Part shown: one piece after another, positions 45,633 through 55,639 of the stretch
Numbering within the stretch: the first letter of the stretch is position 1
How the letters are laid out: every line of letters begins with the position of its first letter
Assembly: GCF_003576645.1 (NCBI RefSeq)
Contig: NC_044919.1
Coordinates: forward strand, 17,810,985-17,874,984
Length of the DNA: 64,000 nucleotides
Reading direction: 5' to 3'
Origin: Ipomoea triloba
Taxonomy: Eukaryota; Streptophyta; Magnoliopsida; Solanales; Convolvulaceae
Made by a program: the position numbers and the translations under genes
Notes under the pieces: generated by a model
The model's input: only the letters and a program-made list of their open reading frames with translations
Told to the model about the DNA's origin: nothing
Databases searched by the model: none

Positions 45633-48100
45633 CTAGCTGTTTATGGTGGAATCACCTTCTGGTGGGTTTTCAGTCGTCGGTTCATCACTTGCCATGGAAG
45701 GATCAGTAGGTGGTTCAGCAGTAGTGGCAGTCATTTCTTGATCTCTCGACCTCAATTGTTCACGCAATTGCATCTGAACTGTTCTCTTTTCAACAAGTAT
45801 TTGTATGATTGTGTTGAGATCTTTGATGCTTCTGTCAAGGTGCTGGGCCGTGAGTTTGCTGGTGAAAGGGGCATCAAGGTTCAGGCTGGGGCTGAGCTAC
45901 TTGCATGTTCTGGAAAGATGTCAAGCACATGAGTTCCTTGTTTGAGTCTGGCATCAATCGTTCTAACTTGTGGAACTTCCATAGGCTCATTCTGCTCAGG
46001 TTTGAATCCTTGTGTGCGCAGTACTCCATAAATTGTGTAGGGAAAAGGTAGCTTCACTTTGCTTTCCTTTGACTCTGGTTTCCTGAAAGATGCCACATGT
46101 TTGAAGATTATGTCACCTAAGTCAACGGGAATACCTTTTCCTATTTTGTAGATCAAGGTGGCCATGAGCAAGTTTAATCCTCCCCTGTGTTCATTTGGCA
46201 TCCAATTTTTCATGGCTATTTTATGCAGAATTGCATACTTTGTTGTCAAGGATTTGGCAGGCAACATGTTAGTTTCAGCAGGCCAATAGCTATAGGTTCC
46301 TCCTGTAATGACCTTTGTGATTGTGTTTGCCCCAATAATGGATCCTCAATATCACTTGCATCAATCCCCAGATACAGATTGATAGTACGTGTGTCGAAAG
46401 TGTATTCTTTTCCTCTCAGCCAGACACATCCATAAACCTGTGAACCAGCCTCCTTGATGGTCTTCATTAGGTTTGCATAAAATTCCTTTATGGCAATAGG
46501 TGGATAACTCCTCTAAGTTGTCACAGACTTAACAAGATTTATCTTTTCAAACACGGGCATGAGTTGGCACAGGGATTTGAACTTTTCAACATCAAGATAC
46601 CTTTCACTCAAAATTTTCCTTTGGTTTGTGGATTCCCATCTTGCTGCATAGTCATCAGACAGAAATTGAGGAGTGATGACTTCAAGAGGTGCAACAGCAG
46701 ATACATCAGGCAGGCTTTCAGACTGTTGAGCTTGAGTGTTCTTCTTTCTCTTTTTACTTCCAGTGGTTTCCTGAGGGACAGTTTGTTCAGCAGATGGTTG
46801 TTTTCTCTTAGATTTTCGGACAGGTGATGGGGTCTCCTTCTCCTTTTGTTTTGTGACTGTGGATGATCTGGTTTTATGCCTTGTGGCAAGGACTGGGAAG
46901 ACTTGAATTTTTGTCACTGGATTTTTATCAGCTTGTTCTTCTTGGACCTTTTTCTTCCCTTTGGCCTTTTCTTTGTTTCTCTTCACTTGTGACAGAGGCA
47001 AATTATCTTCTTCATCAGCTGGGTCTGCAACCTGTATTTCTGGAACATTTCCTGTTTCAAATTCAATCTCAAAGTCCAGTGGGGACTCATCAGTAGGCAG
47101 ATTTGTTGGTGTTGTTCCTGGGCTTGGTTCAGTTTGAGGCAGATTGGTTTGTGTTGTTGCCGGGTTTGGTTCAGTTTGAGGCAGATTGGTTTGTGTTGTT
47201 TCTAGGTTTGGTTCAGTTGGAGGTTCAGACACAGTTTCATCAGTGTGTGACTCTTCTGACTGGATAAGAAGTGGGATTTTTGGATTTTGTTGTTTAGGAT
47301 TATCTGCTTGTGAGGGTTGTGGTGGTGGTAGTGATAGAATTTGATCTTGTGAGGGATTTATACCTTGAGGTATGTTTAAAGGGACAGATAATCGGTTAAC
47401 AAGAGAGGTTGACCTTCTGTGTTCATCCATGATGTTAAACAGATTAAGTTTAGAGAATAATGAGGCAGGGGGTTCAAGCTGATGTGGACCATATACAACA
47501 GCAGATGTTGGATTGACATCAACAGGCAAAGGCAGGTTTTCAGATGATTTTTCGTGTTCATCATCTATTGGTTCTTGTTTTACAGAAACTAAGGGCAAGG
47601 GTTTTTCTACAGGAATATTTTCTCTGTTAATTTCATGCTCAGTATCCGATAGAACAATTATATCCTGAAAAATTTGTTAAGCACAGAACCTATATTGTTC
47701 ATATACGCACATATGTTGAATAAAACAGTTAATAGAGAAGGGATTTTTCAGAATAAACCTCAGGATCCTTAGCCTTTGATGTGCATTCTGTCTTGACTGC
47801 GAGTGGCTCGAGAAACCCTTTCAGATAATCTAGTTGCTCCGCCCTTGAATACCATGACCAGATTGGTTCTCCTCTAGGAGGTTTTATCTTGTTATTGATG
47901 ATCATCACCATCTCTCGGGATGCCTGATGTTGAATTTCTGAAGGATATCTGTTTGTGAGACGAGAAAAATCGAAGTATTGTGACTCATCTTGGTTCATTG
48001 ATGCAATTTGTTTGAAGACAGTGTGAAGCTTTGAGAGGTTTGCAGCTTTGAGGGATTCGTGAGATCTTTTATTTCTACTTATTGCAACTGGGTTTTTCAA
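45633..48100 (-). pseudogene. Extra ORF downstream of copia pol, with 94-nt intron
   Basis: Minus strand. Exon 1 (48100-47759, VAISRNKRSHESL start region, 5' end uncertain because of a shift near 48095) joins exon 2 at 47664 across a GT-AG intron, both sides in phase 0. Exon 2 has a basic/Pro-rich part with three near-repeats of TNLPQTEPNP type, nuclear-signal-like KGKKKVQ and KKRKKN clusters, and then a domain resembling the putative plant transposon protein family (VYGCVWLRGKEYTFDTRTIN ... LYLGI). A TAG in frame at 46513-46515, a frameshift near 46290 and another near 45880 break it. The tail ends at 45633. This ORF takes the place of the envelope-like gene of SIRE elements. I see no signal peptide or membrane segment, so envelope function is not supported. 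Confidence 0.7.
47665..47758 (-). other. Intron in the extra ORF
   Basis: Minus strand: CCTGAG|GTTTATTCTG ... CAAATTTTTCAG|GATATA, 94 nt and AT-rich. Removal joins two frames in the same phase and skips the stop codon at the end of exon 1. No transcript evidence is available. Confidence 0.7.
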
Positions 48101-48372
48101 AGGTTGAAGGACTCCATGATGACCGGCTCCTTCGGGTTACGTGATGAAGTGTGAGGATAGTGGGAGTCGTACTGATTTGACGGTTGTCCTCTCCGTAATT
48201 AATGCTATCGCAGCTTGGTCAGTAGGGTACACTGTTCTTCAGGTATCTTATGCTTATCAAGTTAGACATCAAATATTGTGTGACAAAATACCAAAAAGAA
48301 GGAGAGAAAGAAAAAAAAATTAAAACGAATTTAAAGTCAAAGTGAGGTGAGAAAATTGTACCACTTTCTGCA
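48101..48372 (-). other. Spacer between pol and extra ORF
   Basis: About 270 nt with no supported coding. It would contain the acceptor site if the extra ORF is expressed from a spliced subgenomic RNA; none can be chosen with confidence. Confidence 0.4.
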
Positions 48373-49863
48373 CTAGTTCTGTGGGCCGTTACACATACCA
48401 ATATCAGATTTAAGAATATTGAATCTGATTGGTTCCAATGCCTTTGTGAATATATCCCCCAGTTGTTTGTCCGTTGGTATGTAATGCAGCTTAATGTCTC
48501 TATTTTCCACAAGTTCCCTGATAAAGTGATGTCGGATATCTATATGCTTAGTGCGGGAATGTTGGACAGGATTTTTCGCAATATTGATAGCGCTGGTGTT
48601 GTCACAGTGAAGATCGGCACTACTGAACTTGAGCCCATAATCGTTCAGCATCTGTTTCATCCATATAAGTTGAGAGCAGCAACTCCCAGCAGCTATGTAT
48701 TCTGCTTCTGCAGTAGATAATGAGATGGAGTTTTGCTTCTTGCTGAACCATGAAACGAGATTTTTGCCTAAAAAGAAGCATCCTCCTGATGTACTTTTTC
48801 TGTCCTCCAGGTTACCTGCCCAATCGGCATCACTGTATCCCAGTAGTTCAGTGCCTGAGTCACGAGAATACCATAGCCCATAGTTTACTGTTCCCTTAAC
48901 ATATTTGATGATTCTTTTGACTGCATTTAAATGTGCTTCTCTTGGGTTTGCTTGAAACCGTGCACATAGACCTACACTGAACATTATATCAGGCCTGCTT
49001 GCGGTTAGGTACAGTAGACTTCCAATCATACTTCGATAAAGCTTGCCTTCAACTGGTTTTGAGTCTGAGTCTTTTGATAGTTTTACAGTAGTGGAAAGAG
49101 GGGTTTTGGCCTCCTTGGCAGATTCAAGACCAAATCTTTTTATCAGATTTTGGGCGTACTTGGTCTGTGATAGAAATAACCCTGTTTCCATCTGTTTAAC
49201 TTGTAGTCTTAAGAAACATGTCAATTCTCCGATCATGCTCATCTCAAATTCTTTTTCCATGACTCGAATAAATTCCTTTACATTTGTAAGCGATGTTGAA
49301 CCGAACACGATGTCATCTACATAAACCTGGGTTACTGTTATGTGATCTGCTGTCCTTTTAACAAATAGGGTTTTATCAGCTCCACCGCGGATGTACCCAT
49401 TTTTCAGAAGATATTGTGTGAGGCGTTCATACCAAGCTCTTGGCGCTTGTTTCAATCCATAGAGGGCCTTTTTCAGTTTGTAGACGTGATCAGGATAATA
49501 TGGATCCTCAAACCCTTTTGGTTGAGCCACAAAGATTTCCTCATTGAGAAGTCCATTTAGGAACGCAGTTTTCACATCCATCTGGTTCAGTTGAAAGTTC
49601 AGGATGCAGGAGACGGCTAACAGTAGTCTTACACACTCAAGTCTAGCAACTGGTGCAAATGTTTCTTCATAGTCAATTCCTTCAATCTGTGAGTAGCCTT
49701 GTGCCACCAGTCTAGCCTTATTTCTCGCAACATTTCCTTGTTCATCGGTTTTATTTCGAAAGATCCACTTTGTTCCGACTATATTTGCATCTTGAGGGCA
49801 TGGTACAAGATCCCTTACCTCATTTCGTTCAAATTGAGCGAGTTCATCCTGCATAGCCCTTAT
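48373..49863 (-). pseudogene. SIRE-like copia RT and RNase H
   Basis: Same frame as the upstream pol segment, after its stop. It begins IRAMQDELAQFERN. Reverse transcriptase has [11 protein letters not shown] and the catalytic YVDD near 49320. RNase H has YSDADWAGNLEDRKST, AEAEYIAA and DNTSAINIAK, and ends with FTKALEPIRF. No internal stop over the 493 codons from 49854, so this half is well kept. Clearly related to the copia pol at 29424-32255 but from a different family. Confidence 0.9.
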
Positions 49864-51648
49864 TCAGTTTTCATCTTGAAGTGCTTCTTTGTAGTTTTTA
49901 GGTTCAAATTTTGATGTATAGCAAGCGTATCCAGATAACTCAGCGAGACTGCCTCTCAACATTCCTCTGGTTCGAACACCAGCCGAGGGTGTCCCTAGTA
50001 TATTTTCTGCAGGATGATTCTTCTGAACATGAGATGGAACCTGCTTTGGTTGTGTAGATGGATGGGCATCAATGTTTGTCTGTTGTTCAGTGTTTGGTTC
50101 TGAGTCATCTATTTCAGTTTTTGACTCAGATTTCTTGATTCCTTTTTCGCCTTCTGGTTTTCTTTGGCTTTGCTCAGGTTCAGGGACTGGAACATACTCA
50201 CTAAGAGTTTGCGGTTGATCATCCACAATTACATTGATTGATTCTTGCACAGTCTTAATGCGTTTGTTGTAAACCCTGTATGCTCTGCTATTTGGTGAGT
50301 ACCCCAAGAATATGCCTACATCACTTTTTGGCTCAAATTTTCCAACCTTTTCACTATCATTTAATATGTAACATCTGCTGCCAAAGATCATAAAGTATTT
50401 CAAATTTGGTTTCCTTCCTCGCCACAGCTTGTATGGTGTAAGTGACATCCCTGGTCTGAGATAAACTCTGTTGCTTATATGACACGCAGTATGTACTGCC
50501 TCTACCCAAAAGAACTGAGGAAGGTTTTTGCTATTAATCAAAACTCGAGCCATCTCTTGAATGGTTCTGTTCCTATTAATCAAAACTCGAGCCATCTCTT
50601 GAATGGTTCTGTTCTTTCGTTCAACTACTCCATTCTGCTGAGGAGTTTTGGGTGCTGAAAATTCATGGCTGATTCCATTCTGAGGAGTTTTGGGTGCTGA
50701 AAATTCATGGCTGATTCCATTCTTGGAGCAGAAGTTAGAGAAATCCTGATTTTCAAACTCCCTACCGTGATCTGATCTGATCCTCACAATTTTGACAATG
50801 TGTGACTCTTTTTCCTTTTGTAGCTTCAAACACAGTTTCTCAAAATGATCAAAAGCTTCTGACTTATTTCTAAGAAACATTACCCAGCAAAAACGAGAGT
50901 AATCATCAACACAGACAAGGATATATCTTTTACCTCCCAAGCTTTCCACCTGTGTTAGTCCGATTAAGTCCATATGCAGAAGTTCTAGACATGAAGAGGT
51001 TCCTATGTGGTTGAAAAATTTGTGTGGAGTTCTAGTTTGCTTTCCTAGCTGACATGGCCCACATATACCAGTTTCCTTACCTTTGAACTTTGGTATGCCC
51101 CTTACGCATTCATGACTTATAAGTTGATTCATGCCTTGATGGTTCATATGTCCAAGTCTTTGATGCCATAGATCCGTATTGTCATTGGTTGTCCTGCAGC
51201 TTAAGAGATTAGAAGACAAAATATAACAATTGTCAGAGGATCTTGTACCTTCCATAATAACCTTGTTCAGTTGGTCCTTGACAATGCATTTATCTTTAGT
51301 AAATCCAACATTCAGCTTTTGGTCACACAACTGACTGATGCTGATCAGATTTGCTTTAAGACCCTGAACCAGAAGAACCTTTGACAGTGAAGGAAGACCA
51401 GCTACATTGAGAATCCCAATACCCAAGATGTCTCCTTTATTTCCATCTCCAAAGGTCACTTGTCCAGTATAAGGAATTACATTCTTGAGAAATTCTTTGC
51501 AGCTAGTCATATGTCTGGAACAACCACTGTCGAAATACCATTTTTCTTGTTCTTTCCCAAAAAGCATAGAGAAACAGACCAAATCCGACTTTCTTACCCA
51601 AACTTGACGTCTGACAGGGGTGATCCATTTCGACGGAGTATATCTGTT
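49864..51648 (-). pseudogene. SIRE-like copia protease and integrase, 5' truncated
   Basis: The open frame starts at the truncation near 51648 and has no gag. The protease signature YFDSGCSRHMT is near 51530. The integrase zinc domain (LWHQRLGHMNH ... CGPCQLGK) lies at about 51180-51050. The catalytic core has [21 protein letters not shown] and the Glu in [13 protein letters not shown]. Two exact 42-nt tandem copies, 50531-50614 and 50639-50722, sit around that Glu and are probably assembly errors. TGA at 49866-49864 stands where related elements have Trp, a G-to-A nonsense change; the frame continues unchanged after it. The right border is an A-run at about 51650. Confidence 0.9.
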
Positions 51649-51892
51649 AAAAAAAAAAAGTAAATTACTAATAGCCCTAAAAAAATTTTTAAAAAGAGGT
51701 AATTAATTACATTAACCATGGGAGGTTAATCAGGCCAGCCCATTAGATTTTGAGCTAACCTTATTGAACTGTCAGACTTATCAGTTGAGATTTATCGTTT
51801 TATTTTTACTGGGTTCAACAATAACTTTTGTCATTTTTAAATTAATATTCTAAACTTTCAATTTAAATAAACTAGCAGATTTACACTAATAA
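51649..51892. other. AT-rich spacer
   Basis: No gene. Contains one extra copy of AAACTAGCAGATTTA (about 51869-51883) before the target copy at 51893. Confidence 0.5.
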
Positions 51893-51907
51893 AAACTAGC
51901 AGATTTA

Positions 51908-52351
51908 TTAGGATTGGATTGTACAAGGAACCACTACAACCACCCTTCTCTCTCTAAAATTTTTCTCCACTTTCTCTCTATACTTTTCCGGTCTTCTTCT
52001 TCCCTTCCGGTGGTTGCCGCCTCCGCTTACTTTGCGGGATAGCGGAGGCGGCATCTTGCTTTCTTCACACCATCGTCCTTTCCTTTCTTTTTCTCCCTTT
52101 TCTTCTTCTTCTTCTCCATCTTCACCCACCACTGCCACCACCTTCTTCTCCTTTCATCCCCTCCGTTTTTCTTTTTCTTTCTCTCCTCCGGCTAGCCGTC
52201 CACTTCCACCACCACCGCACCTCTACTTTCCACCACCACGGCGCCTCTTCCACCAACGGCCACCGCACCGCCATCCCACTGCCGCCACCGCAGTACCTCA
52301 CCACCACCATTGCCGTCTCCTCCCTCCCATCTCCCATCTTTAAAATAAAAT

Positions 52352-52400
<49 letters not shown>

Positions 52401-53090
52401 GGGGGTAGGGTAATAGGTTAATAGCCTTGAGACTCGTGCGTCTCGAGCTCTTAACTTCTTTGTCCTTTACCCTTTGTTTTGTCCTTTAATAATTGTTGTT
52501 GTTTTGTCTCCCTCTGCATTTATTGCAGTTGTCTCCCTCTGCATTTATTATTGCAGTTTATTATTTTCCTTCTCGTTTTGTACGAGGTTCGTTTTTGGAG
52601 GGCTTCAAGAAATATATGGTCATGGTTCGTGTGATACTCATCCTGATCGAAGTAGACGACAAAGATATACCCCTCATGAACATCAGTTCAGTCGGGAAGA
52701 TACCCACTGATGAACCGGCCAAAGACAGTTCAGTCGGGAAGATACCCACTGATGAACCGGCCAAAGACACAAGGCTGGTTATGTACCTTCAGTTGGGGAA
52801 AATGTCAATGGACTTCAGTGAGAACAAAAAGACTCAGGGGGTTTGCAAGTTGTTCCATCCAGAGGTTGACTTGTACACATTCTGCAAGGTCATTAATCAC
52901 TCGTCAAAAGTTTTAAGGTCCTATGAGGATCAAAACTCTCTTGTAACACAGTCTGCGAATCTAAATTTTATTAGCTTGGCTAGAAAATTTAGTTCTATGT
53001 CCGATTGTATGGAATGGCTTTACATTCCATTGAACCTTGTATTTGTTTCTAATGTTTATTAATGAAGGTTTATTATTATTATCAAAAAAA
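51908..53090 (+). mobile_element. Retroposed sequence with 15-bp target duplication and poly-A
   Basis: AAACTAGCAGATTTA occurs at 51893-51907 and at 53091-53105, and the insert ends in an A-run. This is the mark of LINE-type target-primed insertion, so the insert is a LINE-mobilised RNA: a processed pseudogene or a non-autonomous retroposon. The 5' part is a low-complexity CT and CCACCACC tract (51940-52340) followed by an (AT)n run (52352-52394). The 3' part holds the frame described separately. No LINE coding is seen. One exact 42-nt tandem copy lies at 52684-52767. Confidence 0.8.
52618..53062 (+). pseudogene. Unrecognised ORF in the retroposed sequence
   Basis: A frame of about 147 codons from ATG 52618 (the open frame reaches back to 52493) to a stop at 53060-53062, about 30 bp before the poly-A run. 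It has no family that I recognise. Visible phrases are MSMDFSENKKTQGVCKLFHP and FISLARKFSSMSDCMEWLYI. The segment SSVGKIPTDEPAKD is doubled by the 42-nt tandem copy and is likely single in reality. Position next to the poly-A tail suggests the C-terminus of a source mRNA, but the short ORF could equally be chance within a retroposon. Confidence 0.3.
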
Positions 53091-53105
53091 AAACTAGCAG
53101 ATTTA

Positions 53106-53498
53106 AATCAATAAATATAAACTTATACATCACGCAATCAATAATCCAAATCTCAATTTCCATTTCTAAATTCCAACTTAGAATAATTAATATACTTACA
53201 ATATAATATAATATTTATAGTAATTTTTTTTTTGTTTTTTAAATTTATTTTAATAATAAAAATTTATTTAAAAACTTAATAAAAAATACTAAAATGAGTT
53301 TACAAATAAATTTCATGTATATTTTGTTGCAACAAAAAGTAATCTTAAATGGTTCAGATTATTGGACTTAACAATTCATCTTAGCATCCCTAATTAACCA
53401 CACAAAAATTCAAAATATAAGATTAACTAATAATTTGATAAAATTTGTAAGTTTAAATTGGACAACCCTAATTCTAGTTGGATAAGGATTTAGGAAGC
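53106..53498. other. AT-rich upstream region of RING gene
   Basis: Very AT-rich, with a T-run near 53226. No ORF or element boundary. Confidence 0.5.
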
Positions 53499-53510
53499 TT
53501 ATATATATAA
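53499..53510 (+). promoter_or_regulatory. TATA box of RING-H2 gene
   Basis: TTATATATATAA is 82 nt before the ATG at 53592, leaving room for a 50-55-nt 5' UTR. Good match in sequence and distance for a plant core promoter. Confidence 0.6.
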
Positions 53511-53591
53511 CCCTACAGCAAGTCATTTACCCCAACGTCTCCTAATCCGCAAGCTGCGTATAAGAGAAGATCGAAGAAGAAGAAAGGATTA

Positions 53592-54665
53592 ATGGCGGAG
53601 GTTAATCTTGACGACTATTTGGACTATGATGACATATTCTATACTGTGCGGCCGTATCCCACAGCTTCGTTCGATTGCGCCGGCATCTCTTCTGCGGCGT
53701 CTCACATCCACGTCCGCTTCTGATACACTCGCGCATGCAGACAATGAGGGACGCCCTACTAGGAATAGAAGGCAAACCATCCTACCAGTGAAGCTACATG
53801 ATTACATCTGTGAATGAAGGAAGAAGCATTCCTAATTATGCGGCCATGCAAAAGTGACCAGTTCTTTATTATTGTTATTTTTCTTCCTACATTCCTTACT
53901 TTCTTTATTCAATAATTATTAGTCTTGTAATGAATAAGTAAACAACGATAATTCAGGATCCAGACAGATTATTTAGGATCCGACAGTTACGGCTTGTACT
54001 GCAATAATATAAATAAGAGTATTTCTGGAGAGTGAAGGATCATCCAGAGAATTATTCCAAAACTTCTTCCTTGTCTTAATCTCTTCCCTTACCTAAATTT
54101 CTTCATTCTGGAGGTTATCCACCCTCTAAAGTGGTATACTTTTGCCGACTAGAATTGCATTCCCAACAGCTTCTCTCACCACACAGCTGACAATCCTGAG
54201 GTAGAATCACGAACCATATGTCTGGAAGACGAGTTGCTGGCGGAGGGGTCGGAGGTCGACTGCGGAAATTTCATCTACTCCCAATTGCCGTTAAACTGGC
54301 CTATTCACGCCGACACCCTCCTAGAAATCTTCGAGGAAGTGATCGACAAGGCAAGGCTGTTTAAGTGTAATCTTGGGGTCGACATGGGCTCGGTTCTCAT
54401 ACCAGATTTAGAGGATGATGATCAAGATTTTGGAGCGGCAGTGGGGGGAGTAAATGGCTCCGTAGTGGAGTCGTTAAAGAGGAAGAGAATAGAGGAAGGC
54501 GGTAATTGTTGCCTTATTTGTTTGGAGGAATTAAAGGCGGGGAGAGATGTGGCTGTGATGTCGTGCACCCATTACTCCTTTCACGACGACTGCCTCTCAT
54601 CTTGGCTCCAGAGAAGCCCTTCCTGCCCTCTCTGCCGTCGCAACTTGTGGGATTCTCCTTCTTAA
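53592..54665 (+). pseudogene. RING-H2 finger protein gene split by LTR insertion
   Basis: Single-exon gene for a probable RING-type E3 ubiquitin ligase, interrupted by a 448-bp LTR-like insertion at 53721-54168 with GCTTC duplicated. Coding before it is 53592-53720 (43 codons, acidic Asp/Tyr-rich start). Coding after it is 54174-54665 (163 codons plus stop). The two parts share frame, giving 206 residues without the insertion. The RING-H2 spans about residues 156-197: Cys-X2-Cys-X14-Cys-X-His-X3-His-X2-Cys-X10-Cys-X2-Cys, all eight ligands present. The first base after the duplication opens a TGA, so the natural protein stops after residue 43. A fragment from the in-frame ATG at 54384 would keep the RING (93 residues). 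Such genes bind E2 through the RING; the N-terminal part is not a family I recognise. The ORF shows no other damage, so the insertion is young or still segregating. Confidence 0.85.
53721..54168 (+). mobile_element. Solo LTR or small TRIM inside RING-H2 gene
   Basis: TGATACACTCGC...TTCCCAACA, 448 bp, TG/CA ends, with GCTTC at 53716-53720 and 54169-54173. It contains TATAAATA (54008-54015) and CTCTTCC-type leader sequence, as in a plant LTR. No primer site or coding. Orientation chosen from the TATA box. Confidence 0.85.
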
Positions 54666-55430
54666 AGGAGTTATTTTCTTGAAACAGGATTCCATTATTC
54701 ATTAGTTTGTAAAATATTACATTTTGTTTTCTAATGGAAAAATAAAAAAATTCATGGACAGCTTTTATAATATTTTTTTTTGTTTAAGTTAAATGCAATT
54801 ATAATTATTTTTTAGTCTATTAGAGTCACGAGGCTGAATTCACTCAAACCCTACTTTCAAATAAAAATTGTGAACTTTTCTATAAATTGTGACCATCCAA
54901 TTAAAATGGTAAAACAGTACATAGTAGTTGGCCAAAAAATACCAATATTATTGATTTAAGTACGTAAAATCTATTGTTAATAAAATGATTATTTGCAAAG
55001 TGTTCTTCTCAGAGCTTCAGTTTAAAGGTGCTAATCAATTTTTATGTCTGGAATTTACTTCTCAAGACTTCAGGACTGTTATTTGCTAAATATATCATGG
55101 GTGTAACGGTGAGTTATCGTTTAGTGCAGTATGGGATGGTTTAGTCTATGCATTCATATACACTAATACTGTGCACTGATATACAATTTTGTGCATGGGT
55201 GTATGGAATAAATGTGCATTTTCTTGTATATGCATGCAATGTGCGTAAATGATCATTTCAACTGTTATTTGTGCTGGGATGGTGGGGATGAAATGTCCAT
55301 TAAACCAGTGGTGTGTCAGGGTTTCGGAGTTTAAATGTGCATTTTGTTTTGGTTGTAAACCAATTATGATATCATATATATATATATATATATAGAGAGA
55401 GAGGGGTTCCGGATCAGGTCAGGACCATGT
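54666..55430. other. Intergenic, AT-rich
   Basis: Probable 3' UTR of the RING gene at the left. A (TA)n run lies at 55370-55395. TGTGCAT / ATGTGCATTT phrases recur near 55160-55340. No gene. Confidence 0.5.
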
Positions 55431-55464
55431 AGAGTAATTCAGATCATTCATTTGGAGTGATCTA

Positions 55465-55612
55465 ACGCTATGAATGCAACTGCACAACAAAGTGGGCGAG
55501 ATGCACAACAATCACGCTATGAATGCACAACAAACTAAGACCGAATGCACAATAAGCGAAGAAAGAATACACAACAAACTAAGAACGAATGCACAACAAA
55601 CTGAGCTCGAAA
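55465..55612. repeat. Degenerate tandem repeat, GAATGCACAACAAACTAAG type
   Basis: About six imperfect units of 20-26 bp. A 73-codon frame across it (55474-55695) is a by-product. Confidence 0.7.
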
Positions 55613-55639
55613 AATTAAATCTATTGCATATTGTGCAGA

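Larger units (their letters stand above)
44239..51648 (-). mobile_element. SIRE-like copia element on minus strand, rearranged
   Basis: Read on the minus strand: a truncated gag/protease border (51648), pol to 48373, an extra ORF (48100-45633), a polypurine tract AAAGGAGAAGAT, an LTR (45239-44405), then a primer site (44404-44391), 89 nt of leader and the last 63 bp of another LTR ending at 44239. So the right LTR and gag are missing, and the left LTR is followed by a second, collapsed element start. The extra ORF downstream of pol and its similarity to plant transposon-type proteins suggest the SIRE lineage of copia; this is inference. It truncates the plus-strand copia gag at 44238. Confidence 0.85.

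Noticed and set aside
45633..48100. Calling the extra copia ORF an envelope protein
   Set aside because: No signal peptide, membrane helix or cleavage site is visible; composition is basic and Pro-rich with a plant transposon-type domain.
51908..52343. Long Pro/Ser-rich and Gly/Arg-rich frames on both strands as genes
   Set aside because: Low-complexity CT and CCACC sequence keeps several frames open by composition; no start context or domain.
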